This document shows positions 45,814-54,512 of a DNA stretch of 64,000 nt, in pieces. Each line of letters begins with the position of its first letter. Position 1 is the first letter of the stretch. The notes under the pieces are model-generated. The model searched no databases. It had not been told where the DNA came from and was given only the letters and a program-made list of their open reading frames with translations. Source of the stretch: Streptomyces lienomycini (GTDB lineage: Bacteria; Actinomycetota; Actinomycetes; Streptomycetales; Streptomycetaceae). The DNA lies in the NCBI RefSeq assembly GCF_027947595.1, contig NZ_CP116257.1, positions 1,302,001-1,366,000 on the forward strand, written 5' to 3'. The position numbers and the translations under genes are program-made.

Positions 45814-48800
45814 ATGCGAGCACCGGTGCAGAAGACGCGGCCTCGTCGCACAGGCAAGCAGACGGCCCCCGCGGGGAGCGCGGAGCGTACCCCCGGCGCC
45901 TCCACCCCACCGCCTCCCCAGACCCCACCCGTGGGCAAGGGCCGTCCCACCCACGTACGCAACCGCCTCATCGTCGCGGTGGCGGTCGTCGCCGCCGCCG
46001 TCGCCGGGGCCGGAGCCCCGTCGGTCGTGGCCGCCTCCGGGCAACTGCACGACTCCCAGTCACTGGTGACGCTCGCCGAGCAGACCCAGGGCGCGCTGAC
46101 CCTCGCCCATTCCCTCGCCGACGAGCGCGACGAGGTCACCCCGTACATCGCGGCCGGGCGCCCCAAGTCCAAGGCGCCCTCCGAGCAGCGCAGCGCCCGC
46201 GTCGACCGCCAGGTGGAGGAACTGCGCACCGACACCGACACGCCCGCCTCCCTGCGCGACGACCTGGACGCCGTCGCGGCGCTGCGCCGGGCCGCGCTCA
46301 CCGGCAAGAGCACCGCCCTCGAGGCCCACGACGCGTACTCGGAGGCGATCACCGAACTCCACGCCCTCGCCGAGGAACTGGGCGAGGAGTCGCCGCCCCG
46401 TGCGGGCGCCGGCGCGTACGCGCTCGCCGAACTGGACACCGCCGTCCAGCAGGCCGCCGCCACCCGCGGTCTGCTGCTCGCGGCCCTGAACGTGCCGAGC
46501 ACCACCGAGACGGTCATCGACCCGTTCACCGGCCTGCCGACCGAGGAGACCACGACCAAGGGCTCCGACGCCAAGCAGCGCGACGCGCTCTCCGCCGCCG
46601 CCCAGCAGGCCCGCGTACGGTCCGACGCGGCGCTCGCCGACTTCCGCGAGAGCGCGCCCAAGGAGGCCCGGGACCGCTTCGACGCCACCGTCGCCGGGCC
46701 CGAGGTCAACTCCGCGGAGAAGTACCTCGCCGGTCTCACCGACGAGCCGACGCTCTCCGACGACGACCTCGCCACCAGCACCAAGAGGCTGGACGCCGCG
46801 CTATCCGCCCGCGTCGACGCGATGCGCGGCGCCGAGTCCGCCCTGTACGAGAAGCGGGTCGAGGCCCTGGAGCAGTTGCGGGACGACGACGTCACCGCGC
46901 TGGAGGTCCGGATCGCGCTCCTCGGCGCCCTGATCCTGCTGGCCCTCGGCATCGCCACCGCGCTGGCCCGCACCCTCACCCGCCCGCTGTCGGTACTGCG
47001 CCGCGGCTCGGCGCGGCTGGCCGGCGCGGAGGACCCGACGGCCGAGGAACCGGTCGCCTTCACCGGCCGCAACGACGAGTTCGCGCAGGTCGTCCGCTCC
47101 GTCAACGCCCTGCACGCACACGCCGTCACCCTCGCCGAGCGGGTCGGCACGCTGGAGGCCGACCGCAAGCACCTCGTCGGCCAGCGGCAGAAGATGGCCG
47201 ACACCCGCGAGCAACTGCGAGCCGAACTCGCCGAGTCCGTCGCCCAGCTCGACGTCGTCCGCAAGAGCATCGGCGGCACCTTCGTCAACCTCGCGCTGCG
47301 CACCCTCGGCCTGGTCGAGCGGCAACTCGCGGTCATCGAGAGCCTGGAGGACCGCGAGCAGGACCCGGACCGGCTCGCCACCCTGTTCAAGCTCGACCAC
47401 TTCGCCACGGTCATGCGCCGGCACAGCGAGAACCTCCTGGTCCTCGCCGGTACCGAGCACGTGCAGCACAGCACCTCGCCGGTGCCGCTGGTCGACGTGG
47501 TCCGGGCCGCGGTCAGCGAGATCGAACGGTACGAGCGGGTACGCATCGCCGCGCTGCCGCCCCACGCCCACGTGGCCGGGTTCGCCGCCGACGACCTCTC
47601 CCACCTGCTGGCCGAGCTGATGGAGAACGCCACCTCCTTCTCGCCGCCCGACCTGCCCGTCGAGGTCTCCGGCTGGCTGCTGGAGAACGGCGAGGTGATG
47701 CTCTCCGTCCAGGACGAGGGCATCGGCATGGCCACCGAACGCCTCCAGCGGCTCAACGCCCGCCTCACCGACTTCGACCCGGACGCGCCGTTCGACCAGG
47801 AGGGCGAGGACGGTCTCGGGCTCGGTCTCTACGTCGTCGCCCGGCTCGCCCACCGGCACGGGGCGCGCGTGCGGCTGCGGGAGCAGAAGCAGGGCGGTGT
47901 CGCGGCGGTCGTCGTGCTCCCGACCCCGCTGCTCGCGGCGGCCCCGCCGGCGGCGCTGGCCCCGACCGTGCCGGTGTCCGACGGCACCGGCTCCTTCTCC
48001 CTGCCGGGTGCCGACGCGGAGGCCAACTCCAACGTCCTGCGCGGACGCGCGGAGAAGGCTCAGCAGCCGGAGAAGGCGGAACAGGCGGAGAGGGCAGAAC
48101 AGGCGGAACGGGCAGAGCGGGCGGAGGGAGCGGAGGGGACGGAGCAGGCTCGGGCGAACGCCGGGGACGAAGCAGACACCCGTCCCGACACCGACCCGCT
48201 GGTGGCCTCGGCCGAGGCAGCCGTACGCCGCGCGGAGGCGGACGCGGAGGCGGACGGGCCGCGCGCGACCCCTACCACCGAGCCGGAGGCCACGCAGCCG
48301 GAGGCCCCGGAGCCGGAGAGCGAGGAACCGGCCACCCCGCAGGCGGAAGCCGCAGAGCCGGAGAGCAAGGAACCGGCCACCCCGCAGGCGGAAGCCGCGC
48401 AGCCGGGAGCCGTGGTGCCCGACGAGGGTGACGCCCTGGCCGGGGAGGCCGCCCCGCAGCCCGGTCGTGATCTCCCCGACGACGCGACGATGGCCCTCTT
48501 CCTCCCGGCCGTCGCGGAACCGGAACCGGAACTGGCCCGGGAACCGGACCCGGAACCGGCCCCCGAACCGGAACCGGCGCCGGAAGCGACTCGGCCGGAG
48601 CCCGCACCCGGTCCGTACGCCATCGGCCCCGACGCCCATGACCGCACGCCGGACGAGAGCGCGGCCCGGACCCAGGACCGGGCGGACCGGATGGACCCGG
48701 TGGACGCCGCGGCCGCGTCGGCCGACACCGAATCCCGAAGCGCCGCTCCGGAACCGGAGGAGCCCGTCACCGACAAGGGCCTGCCGAAGCGGACCCCGAA

Positions 48801-49023
48801 GCTCGCCGCCCCGGCCTCGGTGCCGCGTCCGCGCGCGTCGGGTTCCGTCGACGCCGAGGCACTCCGCCGTCGCCTGGGAGGATTCCGCCAGGGGGCGGAG
48901 GCGGGCCGCCGGGACGTCGAGGCGGAGATCGCCGACCGGACGGACCGGCACGAGGCGCCGCCCACCGCGGCGGGCACGACCGAAGAAGCAACGGGGGGCA
49001 CCGTCGAGGAGGCAAGCAGTTGA
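45814..49023 (+). CDS. CvnA, conservon sensor-kinase-like membrane protein
   Basis: 1069 residues from ATG at 45814 (GTG at 45826 also possible). A cytosolic tail precedes a first membrane helix (about 48-70), an extracytoplasmic helical sensor of the nitrate/sulfonate-sensing type (70-365), a second membrane helix (LGALILLALGIATALA), HAMP, a dimerisation region (GGTFVNLALRTLGLVERQL) without a classical phospho-His box, and an HATPase with ELMENATSFSPPD and DEGIGMA. From about residue 720 to the end it is a low-complexity Glu/Ala/Pro tail with repeated words such as EKAEQAERAEQ and EPATPQAEAA. First gene of cvnABCD plus monooxygenase. Confidence 0.85.
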   Translation: MRAPVQKTRPRRTGKQTAPAGSAERTPGASTPPPPQTPPVGKGRPTHVRNRLIVAVAVVAAAVAGAGAPSVVAASGQLHDSQSLVTLAEQTQGALTLAHSLADERDEVTPYIAAGRPKSKAPSEQRSARVDRQVEELRTDTDTPASLRDDLDAVAALRRAALTGKSTALEAHDAYSEAITELHALAEELGEESPPRAGAGAYALAELDTAVQQAAATRGLLLAALNVPSTTETVIDPFTGLPTEETTTKGSDAKQRDALSAAAQQARVRSDAALADFRESAPKEARDRFDATVAGPEVNSAEKYLAGLTDEPTLSDDDLATSTKRLDAALSARVDAMRGAESALYEKRVEALEQLRDDDVTALEVRIALLGALILLALGIATALARTLTRPLSVLRRGSARLAGAEDPTAEEPVAFTGRNDEFAQVVRSVNALHAHAVTLAERVGTLEADRKHLVGQRQKMADTREQLRAELAESVAQLDVVRKSIGGTFVNLALRTLGLVERQLAVIESLEDREQDPDRLATLFKLDHFATVMRRHSENLLVLAGTEHVQHSTSPVPLVDVVRAAVSEIERYERVRIAALPPHAHVAGFAADDLSHLLAELMENATSFSPPDLPVEVSGWLLENGEVMLSVQDEGIGMATERLQRLNARLTDFDPDAPFDQEGEDGLGLGLYVVARLAHRHGARVRLREQKQGGVAAVVVLPTPLLAAAPPAALAPTVPVSDGTGSFSLPGADAEANSNVLRGRAEKAQQPEKAEQAERAEQAERAERAEGAEGTEQARANAGDEADTRPDTDPLVASAEAAVRRAEADAEADGPRATPTTEPEATQPEAPEPESEEPATPQAEAAEPESKEPATPQAEAAQPGAVVPDEGDALAGEAAPQPGRDLPDDATMALFLPAVAEPEPELAREPDPEPAPEPEPAPEATRPEPAPGPYAIGPDAHDRTPDESAARTQDRADRMDPVDAAAASADTESRSAAPEPEEPVTDKGLPKRTPKLAAPASVPRPRASGSVDAEALRRRLGGFRQGAEAGRRDVEAEIADRTDRHEAPPTAAGTTEEATGGTVEEASS

Positions 49024-49532
49024 CCGCGCCCAGTACCTTCGGACTGAGCAGTGAAGCCCGCAATCTCCACTGGCTGCTGACCAACCTCGTCGAGGAGGTG
49101 CCCGGCATCCAATCGGTCGCGGTGGTCTCCTCCGACGGCCTGCTGCTCCTCTCCTCCGACCCCGGTCGCAACGAGGAGGCCAGGCAGGTCCGCGAGACGC
49201 CCCGCGCGGGCCCGCGCGGCTCCGCCGCCGACCTCGCCACCGTCGTCTCCGGCGTGGGCAGCCTGACCGTCGGCGCCGCCCGGCTGATGGACGTCGGCGC
49301 CGTGAAGCACACGATGGTCACCATGGACGAGGGCAGCCTGTTCGTCATGTCGATCAGCGACGGCTCGCTGCTCGGCGTGCACGGCTCCGCGGACTGCGAC
49401 ATGAGTGTCGTCGCGTACCACATGGCGCTCTTCGTCGGTCGCGCCGGCCACGTCCTGACCCCCGAACTCCGCAGCGAACTGCGGCAGTCGCTGGAGTCCC
49501 CGGAGTCCGAGTCGGCGGGGAGGACCCGATGA
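49020..49532 (+). CDS. CvnB, roadblock/LC7 protein
   Basis: 170 residues from TTG at 49020, overlapping the cvnA stop as TTGA, with GAGGAGG seven bases upstream. Roadblock/LC7 fold: NLHWLLTNLVEEVPGIQSVAVVSSDGLLLL and the C-terminal DMSVVAYHMALFVG. Such proteins scaffold or regulate the conservon GTPase (CvnD), in a way likened to eukaryotic G-protein complexes. An inserted Arg/Pro-rich loop lies between the two halves. Confidence 0.9.
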   Translation: MTAPSTFGLSSEARNLHWLLTNLVEEVPGIQSVAVVSSDGLLLLSSDPGRNEEARQVRETPRAGPRGSAADLATVVSGVGSLTVGAARLMDVGAVKHTMVTMDEGSLFVMSISDGSLLGVHGSADCDMSVVAYHMALFVGRAGHVLTPELRSELRQSLESPESESAGRTR

Positions 49533-49969
49533 GCAGCAGCCCGCGGAAGAGTCCGAAGAACCTCCCCGTACGCGGCGCCGACCGCAAAGCGGCCCGCGTC
49601 CGCCCCTACTCGCTCACCGGCGGCCGCACCCGCTTCGGCCACGTCCTGCTCGTCGAGACGTTCGTCGGCGCCACCGCCGGCACCGCCGCGCTCGAAGCCG
49701 CCGAGGAGCGGAAGGAGCTGACGAACGGGAGCCTCACCTCCCGCGTGATGCCGGAGATGCGGGCCATCGTCGAACTGTGCCGCCGTATGCGTACGGTGGC
49801 CGAGATCGCCGCGCTGCTGAAGATGCCGCTCGGTGTGGTCCGCGTCCTCATCAGCGACCTGGCGGACCAGGGAAAGATCCGTGTGTACGGCACCGGGACC
49901 GGCCACGGCACGGGCCGCCCCGACCGCGCACTGCTCGAAAGGGTGCTCAGTGGGCTCCGCCGTCTCTGA
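49529..49969 (+). CDS. CvnC, DUF742 protein
   Basis: 146 residues, ATGA overlap with cvnB. A basic N-terminus is followed by VRPYSLTGGRTR, the DUF742 signature, and a winged-helix-like C-terminal half (VELCRRMRTVAEIAALLKMPLGVVRVLISDLADQ). DUF742 proteins occur only in conservon-type operons, between the roadblock and GTPase genes. Confidence 0.92.
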   Translation: MSSSPRKSPKNLPVRGADRKAARVRPYSLTGGRTRFGHVLLVETFVGATAGTAALEAAEERKELTNGSLTSRVMPEMRAIVELCRRMRTVAEIAALLKMPLGVVRVLISDLADQGKIRVYGTGTGHGTGRPDRALLERVLSGLRRL

Positions 49970-50591
49970 CGCCGCCGCGTTCGGCGTCCCCCCGCTCGTC
50001 GACACCGACGGGCCCGTACAGCCCTGGCAGCGGGACGCCACCCGGGCGCCGGTCGCCACGAAGATCGTCGTCGCGGGCGGTTTCGGCGTCGGGAAGACCA
50101 CCCTGGTCACCGCCGTCTCGGAGATCACGCCCCTGCAGACCGAGGCGCTGATGACCGAGGCGAGCGAGGAGACCGACGACCTCACCGCCACCCCGGGCAA
50201 GGTCACCACCACCGTCGCCATGGACTTCGGCCGCCTCACGCTCGACGACGACCTGGTGCTCTACCTCTTCGGCACGCCGGGCCAGCAGCGGTTCTGGTTC
50301 ATGTGGGACGACCTGGTGCGCGGCGCGATCGGCGCCGTCGTGCTGGCCGACACCCGCCGCCTCAAGGACTGCTGGCCGGCGCTGGACTACTTCGAGAGCT
50401 GCGGACTGCCGTACGTCGTCGCCGTCAACCACTTCGACGGCAGCGAGCTGTTCGACGCGGAGGACGTGCGGGAGGCGTTGACGATCCCGCCCCACGTACC
50501 TGTCATGATCATGGACGCGCGCCGCCGGATCTCGGCCATCGAGACCCTGCTGTCCCTCGTGGGCCACGCGCTCGACGAGACCCCCGAGTAG
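49950..50591 (+). CDS. CvnD, small GTPase of the conservon
   Basis: 213 residues from GTG at 49950, which lies 20 bases inside the end of cvnC; AAAGGG is six bases upstream. G1 is VVAGGFGVGKTTLV, G3 is LFGTPGQQRFWFMW with GTPGQ in place of DxxGQ, and G4 is AVNHFDG in place of NKxD. This is the MglA-related actinobacterial family. It would cycle between GDP and GTP under CvnB and CvnC control. The last residues end ETPE. Confidence 0.9.
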   Translation: MGSAVSDAAAFGVPPLVDTDGPVQPWQRDATRAPVATKIVVAGGFGVGKTTLVTAVSEITPLQTEALMTEASEETDDLTATPGKVTTTVAMDFGRLTLDDDLVLYLFGTPGQQRFWFMWDDLVRGAIGAVVLADTRRLKDCWPALDYFESCGLPYVVAVNHFDGSELFDAEDVREALTIPPHVPVMIMDARRRISAIETLLSLVGHALDETPE

Positions 50592-50635
50592 TCCACGAGC
50601 AGTCCCCGAGCAGTCCCCTTAGGAGCGTCCCCCGC

Positions 50636-51898
50636 ATGCGGAAGATACTCGTCGTCGGAGCCGGCCAGTCCGGTCTCCAACTCGCCCTCGGCCTCCAGTC
50701 GCACGGCTACGAGGTCACCCTGATGTCCAACCGGACCGCGGACGAGATCCGCACCGGCCGGGTCATGTCGACGCAGTGCATGTTCCACACCGCCCTCCAG
50801 CACGAGCGCGACCTCCAGCTGAACTTCTGGGAGTCCCAGGCCCCGAAGATCGAGGGACTCGGCCTCTCGGTGGCGGCCCCCGGCTCCCACGACCCGGGCC
50901 CCTCGCAGCGCGCGATCAACTGGCTGGGCCGTCTCGACGGCCACGCGCAGTCGGTCGACCAGCGGGTGAAGATGGCCGGCTGGATGGAGACCTTCGCCCA
51001 GCGCGGCGGCCAGTTGGTCATCCACGGCGTGGCCGTCGGCGACCTGGACTACTTCTCCCGCGCCTACGACCTCGTCCTGGTCTCCGCGGGCAAGGGCGAG
51101 CTGGTCCAGATGTTCGGCCGCGACGCCTCCCGCTCCCCGTACAGCGAGCCGCAGCGCGCCCTCGCCGTCGCCTACGTCCACGGGATGGACCCGCGCCCGG
51201 AGCACCCGGAGACCGAGGCCGTGCGCTGCAACCTGGTGCCCGGCGTCGGCGAGCTGTTCGTCATGCCGACGTTCACCACCTCGGGCCGCGCCGACATCCT
51301 GTTCCTGGAGGGCATACCCGGCGGCCCGCTCGACGTGTTCAAGGACGTCAAGGACCCCTCGGAGCACCTCTCCCTGACCCTGGAACTCATGGAGAAGTAC
51401 GTCCCCTGGGAGTACGCGCGCGCCACCAAGGTCGAACTGACCGACGCCGGCGGCACCCTCGCCGGCCGCTACGCCCCCACCGTGCGCCACCCGATCGGGC
51501 GCCTGCCCGGCGGCGGCGCCGTCCTCGGCGTGGCCGACGTGGTCGTCGCCAACGACCCGACCACCGGCCAGGGCTCCAACTCCGCGTCCAAGTGCGCCGC
51601 CTCCTACCTCGCCTCGATCCTCGAGCGAGGGGACCAGGAGTTCGACGAGGCGTGGATGCGGCAGACCTTCGACCGCTACTGGGACACGGCCCGGCACGTC
51701 ACCAAGTGGACCAACGCCATGCTGGCCCCGCCGCCCGAGCACATCGTCGGCCTGCTCGGCGCCGCCGGTGAGCTGCAGCCCGTCGCCGACCGCATCGCCA
51801 ACGGCTTCAACGACCCGTCCGACTTCGAGAACTTCTTCTACGAACCGGCGAAGACCCAGGGCTACCTGGCGGAGGTCTCGGGCGCCGCGGGCGCGTAG
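50636..51898 (+). CDS. StyA-like flavoprotein monooxygenase (group E), conservon-linked
   Basis: 420 residues from ATG at 50636 with AGGAG upstream. Rossmann motif ILVVGAGQSGLQLALGLQ at the N-terminus; GQGSNSASKCAASYL near residue 315 matches the FAD-binding segment of styrene/indole monooxygenase StyA. Such enzymes take reduced FAD from a separate reductase (StyB), and none is encoded here. The gene is 44 bases behind cvnD on the same strand with no terminator, so it may be part of the conservon transcript. The substrate could be an indole, styrene or aromatic alkene. Confidence 0.82.
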   Translation: MRKILVVGAGQSGLQLALGLQSHGYEVTLMSNRTADEIRTGRVMSTQCMFHTALQHERDLQLNFWESQAPKIEGLGLSVAAPGSHDPGPSQRAINWLGRLDGHAQSVDQRVKMAGWMETFAQRGGQLVIHGVAVGDLDYFSRAYDLVLVSAGKGELVQMFGRDASRSPYSEPQRALAVAYVHGMDPRPEHPETEAVRCNLVPGVGELFVMPTFTTSGRADILFLEGIPGGPLDVFKDVKDPSEHLSLTLELMEKYVPWEYARATKVELTDAGGTLAGRYAPTVRHPIGRLPGGGAVLGVADVVVANDPTTGQGSNSASKCAASYLASILERGDQEFDEAWMRQTFDRYWDTARHVTKWTNAMLAPPPEHIVGLLGAAGELQPVADRIANGFNDPSDFENFFYEPAKTQGYLAEVSGAAGA

Positions 51899-53115
51899 GA
51901 CGCCGCGTATCCCTCGTCGGACCCCTCCGACGCCCCCGCGGGGAGCCTCGGCGGCGTGTAGCGCCGCACGGGCTCCTCGCCGGGGTCGGGGCGCACCGCG
52001 CCCAGGACCGGGTTGGCGGCGATCGGCGAGACCTTGACGTCGGCGCCGGGGCGTGGGGCCTGGACGACCATGCCGTCGCCGAGGTACAGCGCCACGTGGG
52101 TGGCCTCGGGGAAGTACACGACCAGGTCGCCGGGGCGCAGTTCGCCGAGCGGCACGTGCGTGAGCCGCGCCCACTGCTCCTGGCTGGTCCGCGGGATCGG
52201 CGTCCCGGCCCGCCGCCAGGCCACCGAGGTCAGCCCCGAGCAGTCGTAGGCGGCCGGGCCCTCGGCGCCCCACTCGTACGGCTTGCCCAGCTGCTCCACC
52301 GCGAAGCGCACCGCCCGGTCGCCCTCGGCCGAGGGCCTGGCGTCGTCGCCGAGCGCGCCGGACGCGAGGAACCGCTCCTGGTCCTCGGCGACGCCGCTCT
52401 CCTCCAGCTCCGCCAGCGCGGCCAGTTCCCGCGGGGTGAGCGAGGCGAGGAGTTCCTCCACGGCGCGCAGGCGTTCGCGTACGCCGTCCCGTTCGCTCTC
52501 CTGGCGCTCGGCGAGGGCGGTCTGCCGGGCCAGGGCCGCACGGGCGCGTCCGGCCAGCTCGTCGGCCTTCCTCGCGTCGCCGGTCAGGCGGCCCACGGTC
52601 TCGGACCGCTCCCGGGACAGCCGGCCGATCACATGCCCCTGGTCGAGGGCGTGCTGTGGGTCGCGGGCCAGCAGCAGCCGCAGGTAGGGGGAGAGGTTGC
52701 TGCTGTTCTGGTACTGCTGCCGGGCCAGCCGTCCGGCCGCGCCGCGGCTGTCGCGCAGGGACAGCCGGGTCCGGGCCAGCTCGGCGTCCAGCCGTTTCAC
52801 CTCGGTGCGCTGCCGCTTCAGCCGCTCCTCGGTGCCGTTGTAGGTCTCGGTGGCTTTCTCCGCCTCCCGGTACAGCCGCTGAAGGTCCGTCAGCAGCTCG
52901 GCCACGGACCGGTCGCCGGTGGGTGCGGCGGCCCCGTCGCCGCCGGGGGGCGCGGACTCTTCGCCGCCGGGTGGCGCGGACTCTTCGCCGGTGGACGCCC
53001 CGGTGCCGGGTCCGGACCCGCCGGGTTCCGGTTCGGCCGCGGCGGACACGGGCGCGAGGACGATCCCGGCCGCCACCGTCGCCGTGCACACCAGACGCAG
53101 AAGCCTTCCTGACAC
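51862..53115 (-). CDS. Secreted NlpC/P60 peptidoglycan endopeptidase
   Basis: 417 residues from GTG at 53115, eight bases after GGAGG. Signal peptide (RLLRLVCTATVAAGIVLAP, cut near AAA at 25-27), a Gly/Pro/Glu linker with two EESAPPGG repeats, a long coiled coil (70-250), then the NlpC/P60 domain: YDCSGLTSVAWRR with the catalytic Cys, HVALYLGDGMVV with the His. This is the RipA/CwlO layout. It cuts stem peptides in the wall. Its 3' end overlaps the convergent monooxygenase gene by 37 bases. Confidence 0.92.
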   Translation of the reverse strand: MSGRLLRLVCTATVAAGIVLAPVSAAAEPEPGGSGPGTGASTGEESAPPGGEESAPPGGDGAAAPTGDRSVAELLTDLQRLYREAEKATETYNGTEERLKRQRTEVKRLDAELARTRLSLRDSRGAAGRLARQQYQNSSNLSPYLRLLLARDPQHALDQGHVIGRLSRERSETVGRLTGDARKADELAGRARAALARQTALAERQESERDGVRERLRAVEELLASLTPRELAALAELEESGVAEDQERFLASGALGDDARPSAEGDRAVRFAVEQLGKPYEWGAEGPAAYDCSGLTSVAWRRAGTPIPRTSQEQWARLTHVPLGELRPGDLVVYFPEATHVALYLGDGMVVQAPRPGADVKVSPIAANPVLGAVRPDPGEEPVRRYTPPRLPAGASEGSDEGYAASYAPAAPETSAR

Positions 53116-53218
53116 GCCATCACCTCCGATGCGGGGCGGTGGGTCCGCTCCGCACGGTGAGCATGTGGCGGGTCCGCGGGGCGCGCGCGCCGAGTGTGCG
53201 CGGACCGGCGCAACGGGG

Positions 53219-53542
53219 TCACCCGTCCGCGTCGTCCGGCTTGCCGCGCGGCGTGGCGTCTGGATCGGCGGCCCCCGAGCGGTCCGGCCTCGACCAGGGC
53301 CACTTCCGGCCGGAGCCCCTTCCGCCCGCGGGGTCGTACGTGTACTTCCAGCGGGCGAACCGCAGCCCGCCCCGGGAGTCGCGGGGCACGCGCCGGTACA
53401 CCAGCACGGTGGGCGGACCGCCGTCCGGGTCCGGTACGGGGATGCGGTACGTCTTCGGCGGGTGCCCGGTCATCCCGACCAGGACGGGCAGCACCCGCCC
53501 GTCCATGGGGCCGCCCTCGAAGGGGGTGTCTTCGCTCTTCAC
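53219..53542 (-). CDS. Conserved hypothetical protein
   Basis: 107 residues from GTG at 53542. It opens MKSEDTPFEGGPMDGRVLPV and contains VLVYRRVPRDSRGGLRFARW and KYTYDPAGG; the last 30 residues are Arg/Gly/Pro-rich and disordered. I recognise no family. It sits between the NlpC/P60 gene and the TetR gene on the same strand, but a 51-base gap and weak translation signals leave the operon uncertain. Confidence 0.65.
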   Translation of the reverse strand: MKSEDTPFEGGPMDGRVLPVLVGMTGHPPKTYRIPVPDPDGGPPTVLVYRRVPRDSRGGLRFARWKYTYDPAGGRGSGRKWPWSRPDRSGAADPDATPRGKPDDADG

Positions 53543-53593
53543 GGCACCAGTGTCGGTGATCGGCGCACCGGGGCGAGAGGGCGGCGCACGCCG

Positions 53594-54247
53594 TCAGAGG
53601 TCCGCGGCCAGGGCCTCGACCAGCGTCGCGGTCTGCGGGTCGCGGCGGGCGGTGACCGTCAGTACGGCGAGGAACTGCTCCACCAGCCAGTCCCGCAGCT
53701 CGCCGACGGGCGGCTGCTTGTCCTCGTCCAGCCAGATCAACGAGGCCGCCTCCACCGCCGTGATCCACATCCGCACGGTCATCCGCAGCCGGGGGCCGGG
53801 CCCGGCCACGTCCAGGTGGTCCAGGATGTGCTCGGCGGCGGCCCGGCGCACTCCGTCCACGATGCCGGAGGTCTGCGACGTCTCGACCACGCTGCCGCCG
53901 CGCAGCAGGGCGCTGAAGCCGGTGTCGTGCTGGTCGACGAAGGTGAGGTAGCGGTCCAGGGCGCGGGAGAGCCGGGCCAGCAGCGGGCCCTCGCGGGGTT
54001 CGTCGAAGCACAGCCGCAGCTCGTCGGCGGCCGACCCGAGCGCGGCCTCGTACAGCTGCTGCTTGCCGCCGGGGAAATACCGGTACACCAGCGGGCGCGA
54101 GACCCCGGCCTGCTCCGCCACGTCGTCCAGGGAGACCTCCTCCGGCGCCCGGCGCGCGAAGAGGACGAGCGCCGCCTCCAGCAACTGGACGCGGCGCTCC
54201 TCGACGCTGAGGCGGCGGTAGGCGGGGGTGGGAGCCTGCGGGGTCAT
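53594..54247 (-). CDS. TetR-family regulator
   Basis: 217 residues from ATG at 54247. TACGCT ends seven bases before it on the minus strand and there is no Shine-Dalgarno, so leaderless. The HTH is EVSLDDVAEQAGVSRPLVYRYFPGGKQQLYEAAL; the C-terminal ligand domain is all-helical. It lies downstream of the AurF-like gene on the same strand, separated by a degenerate copy of that gene's end, and may control it. Confidence 0.88.
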   Translation of the reverse strand: MTPQAPTPAYRRLSVEERRVQLLEAALVLFARRAPEEVSLDDVAEQAGVSRPLVYRYFPGGKQQLYEAALGSAADELRLCFDEPREGPLLARLSRALDRYLTFVDQHDTGFSALLRGGSVVETSQTSGIVDGVRRAAAEHILDHLDVAGPGPRLRMTVRMWITAVEAASLIWLDEDKQPPVGELRDWLVEQFLAVLTVTARRDPQTATLVEALAADL

Positions 54248-54309
54248 GAACCGCAGCGTAACCCGCAGGACGCCGCGCCCACCCACGCCGGCGGACCGGA
54301 CCGACGGCT

Positions 54310-54379
54310 CTACGCCAGCAGCCCCGACGACCTCCGCAGCCGTCGTCCGACGCCGCGCAGTACGCCGATGTCGTCCAGG
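54310..54379 (-). pseudogene. duplicated 3' end of the AurF-like diiron oxygenase gene
   Basis: 70 bases nearly identical (one mismatch) to 54443-54512. In the minus-strand frame it encodes LDDIGVLRGVGRRLRRSSGLLA then a stop in the same place as the real gene (Trp to Arg at one position). Upstream similarity resumes briefly (CAGTGAGGCGCT) after an unrelated segment. It has no start and is not a gene by itself. Confidence 0.85.
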
Positions 54380-54442
54380 CTGTGTTCGCTCTGCGGCTCC
54401 GCCGCGTGGCAGTGAGGCGCTGCGGTCTCGTGAGCGGGAGTG

Positions 54443-54512
54443 CTACGCCAGCAGCCCCGACGACCTCCACAGCCGTCGTCCGACGCCGCGCAGTACGCCG
54501 ATGTCGTCCAGG
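54443..54512. repeat. parent copy of the 70-bp direct repeat
   Basis: The C-terminal coding end of the diiron oxygenase gene, repeated 133 bases away at 54310-54379 with one base difference. Confidence 0.88.

Noticed and set aside
54248..54442. The duplicated diiron oxygenase tail as a small gene
   Set aside because: It has no start codon and only 22 codons of homology; treated as a pseudogene fragment.
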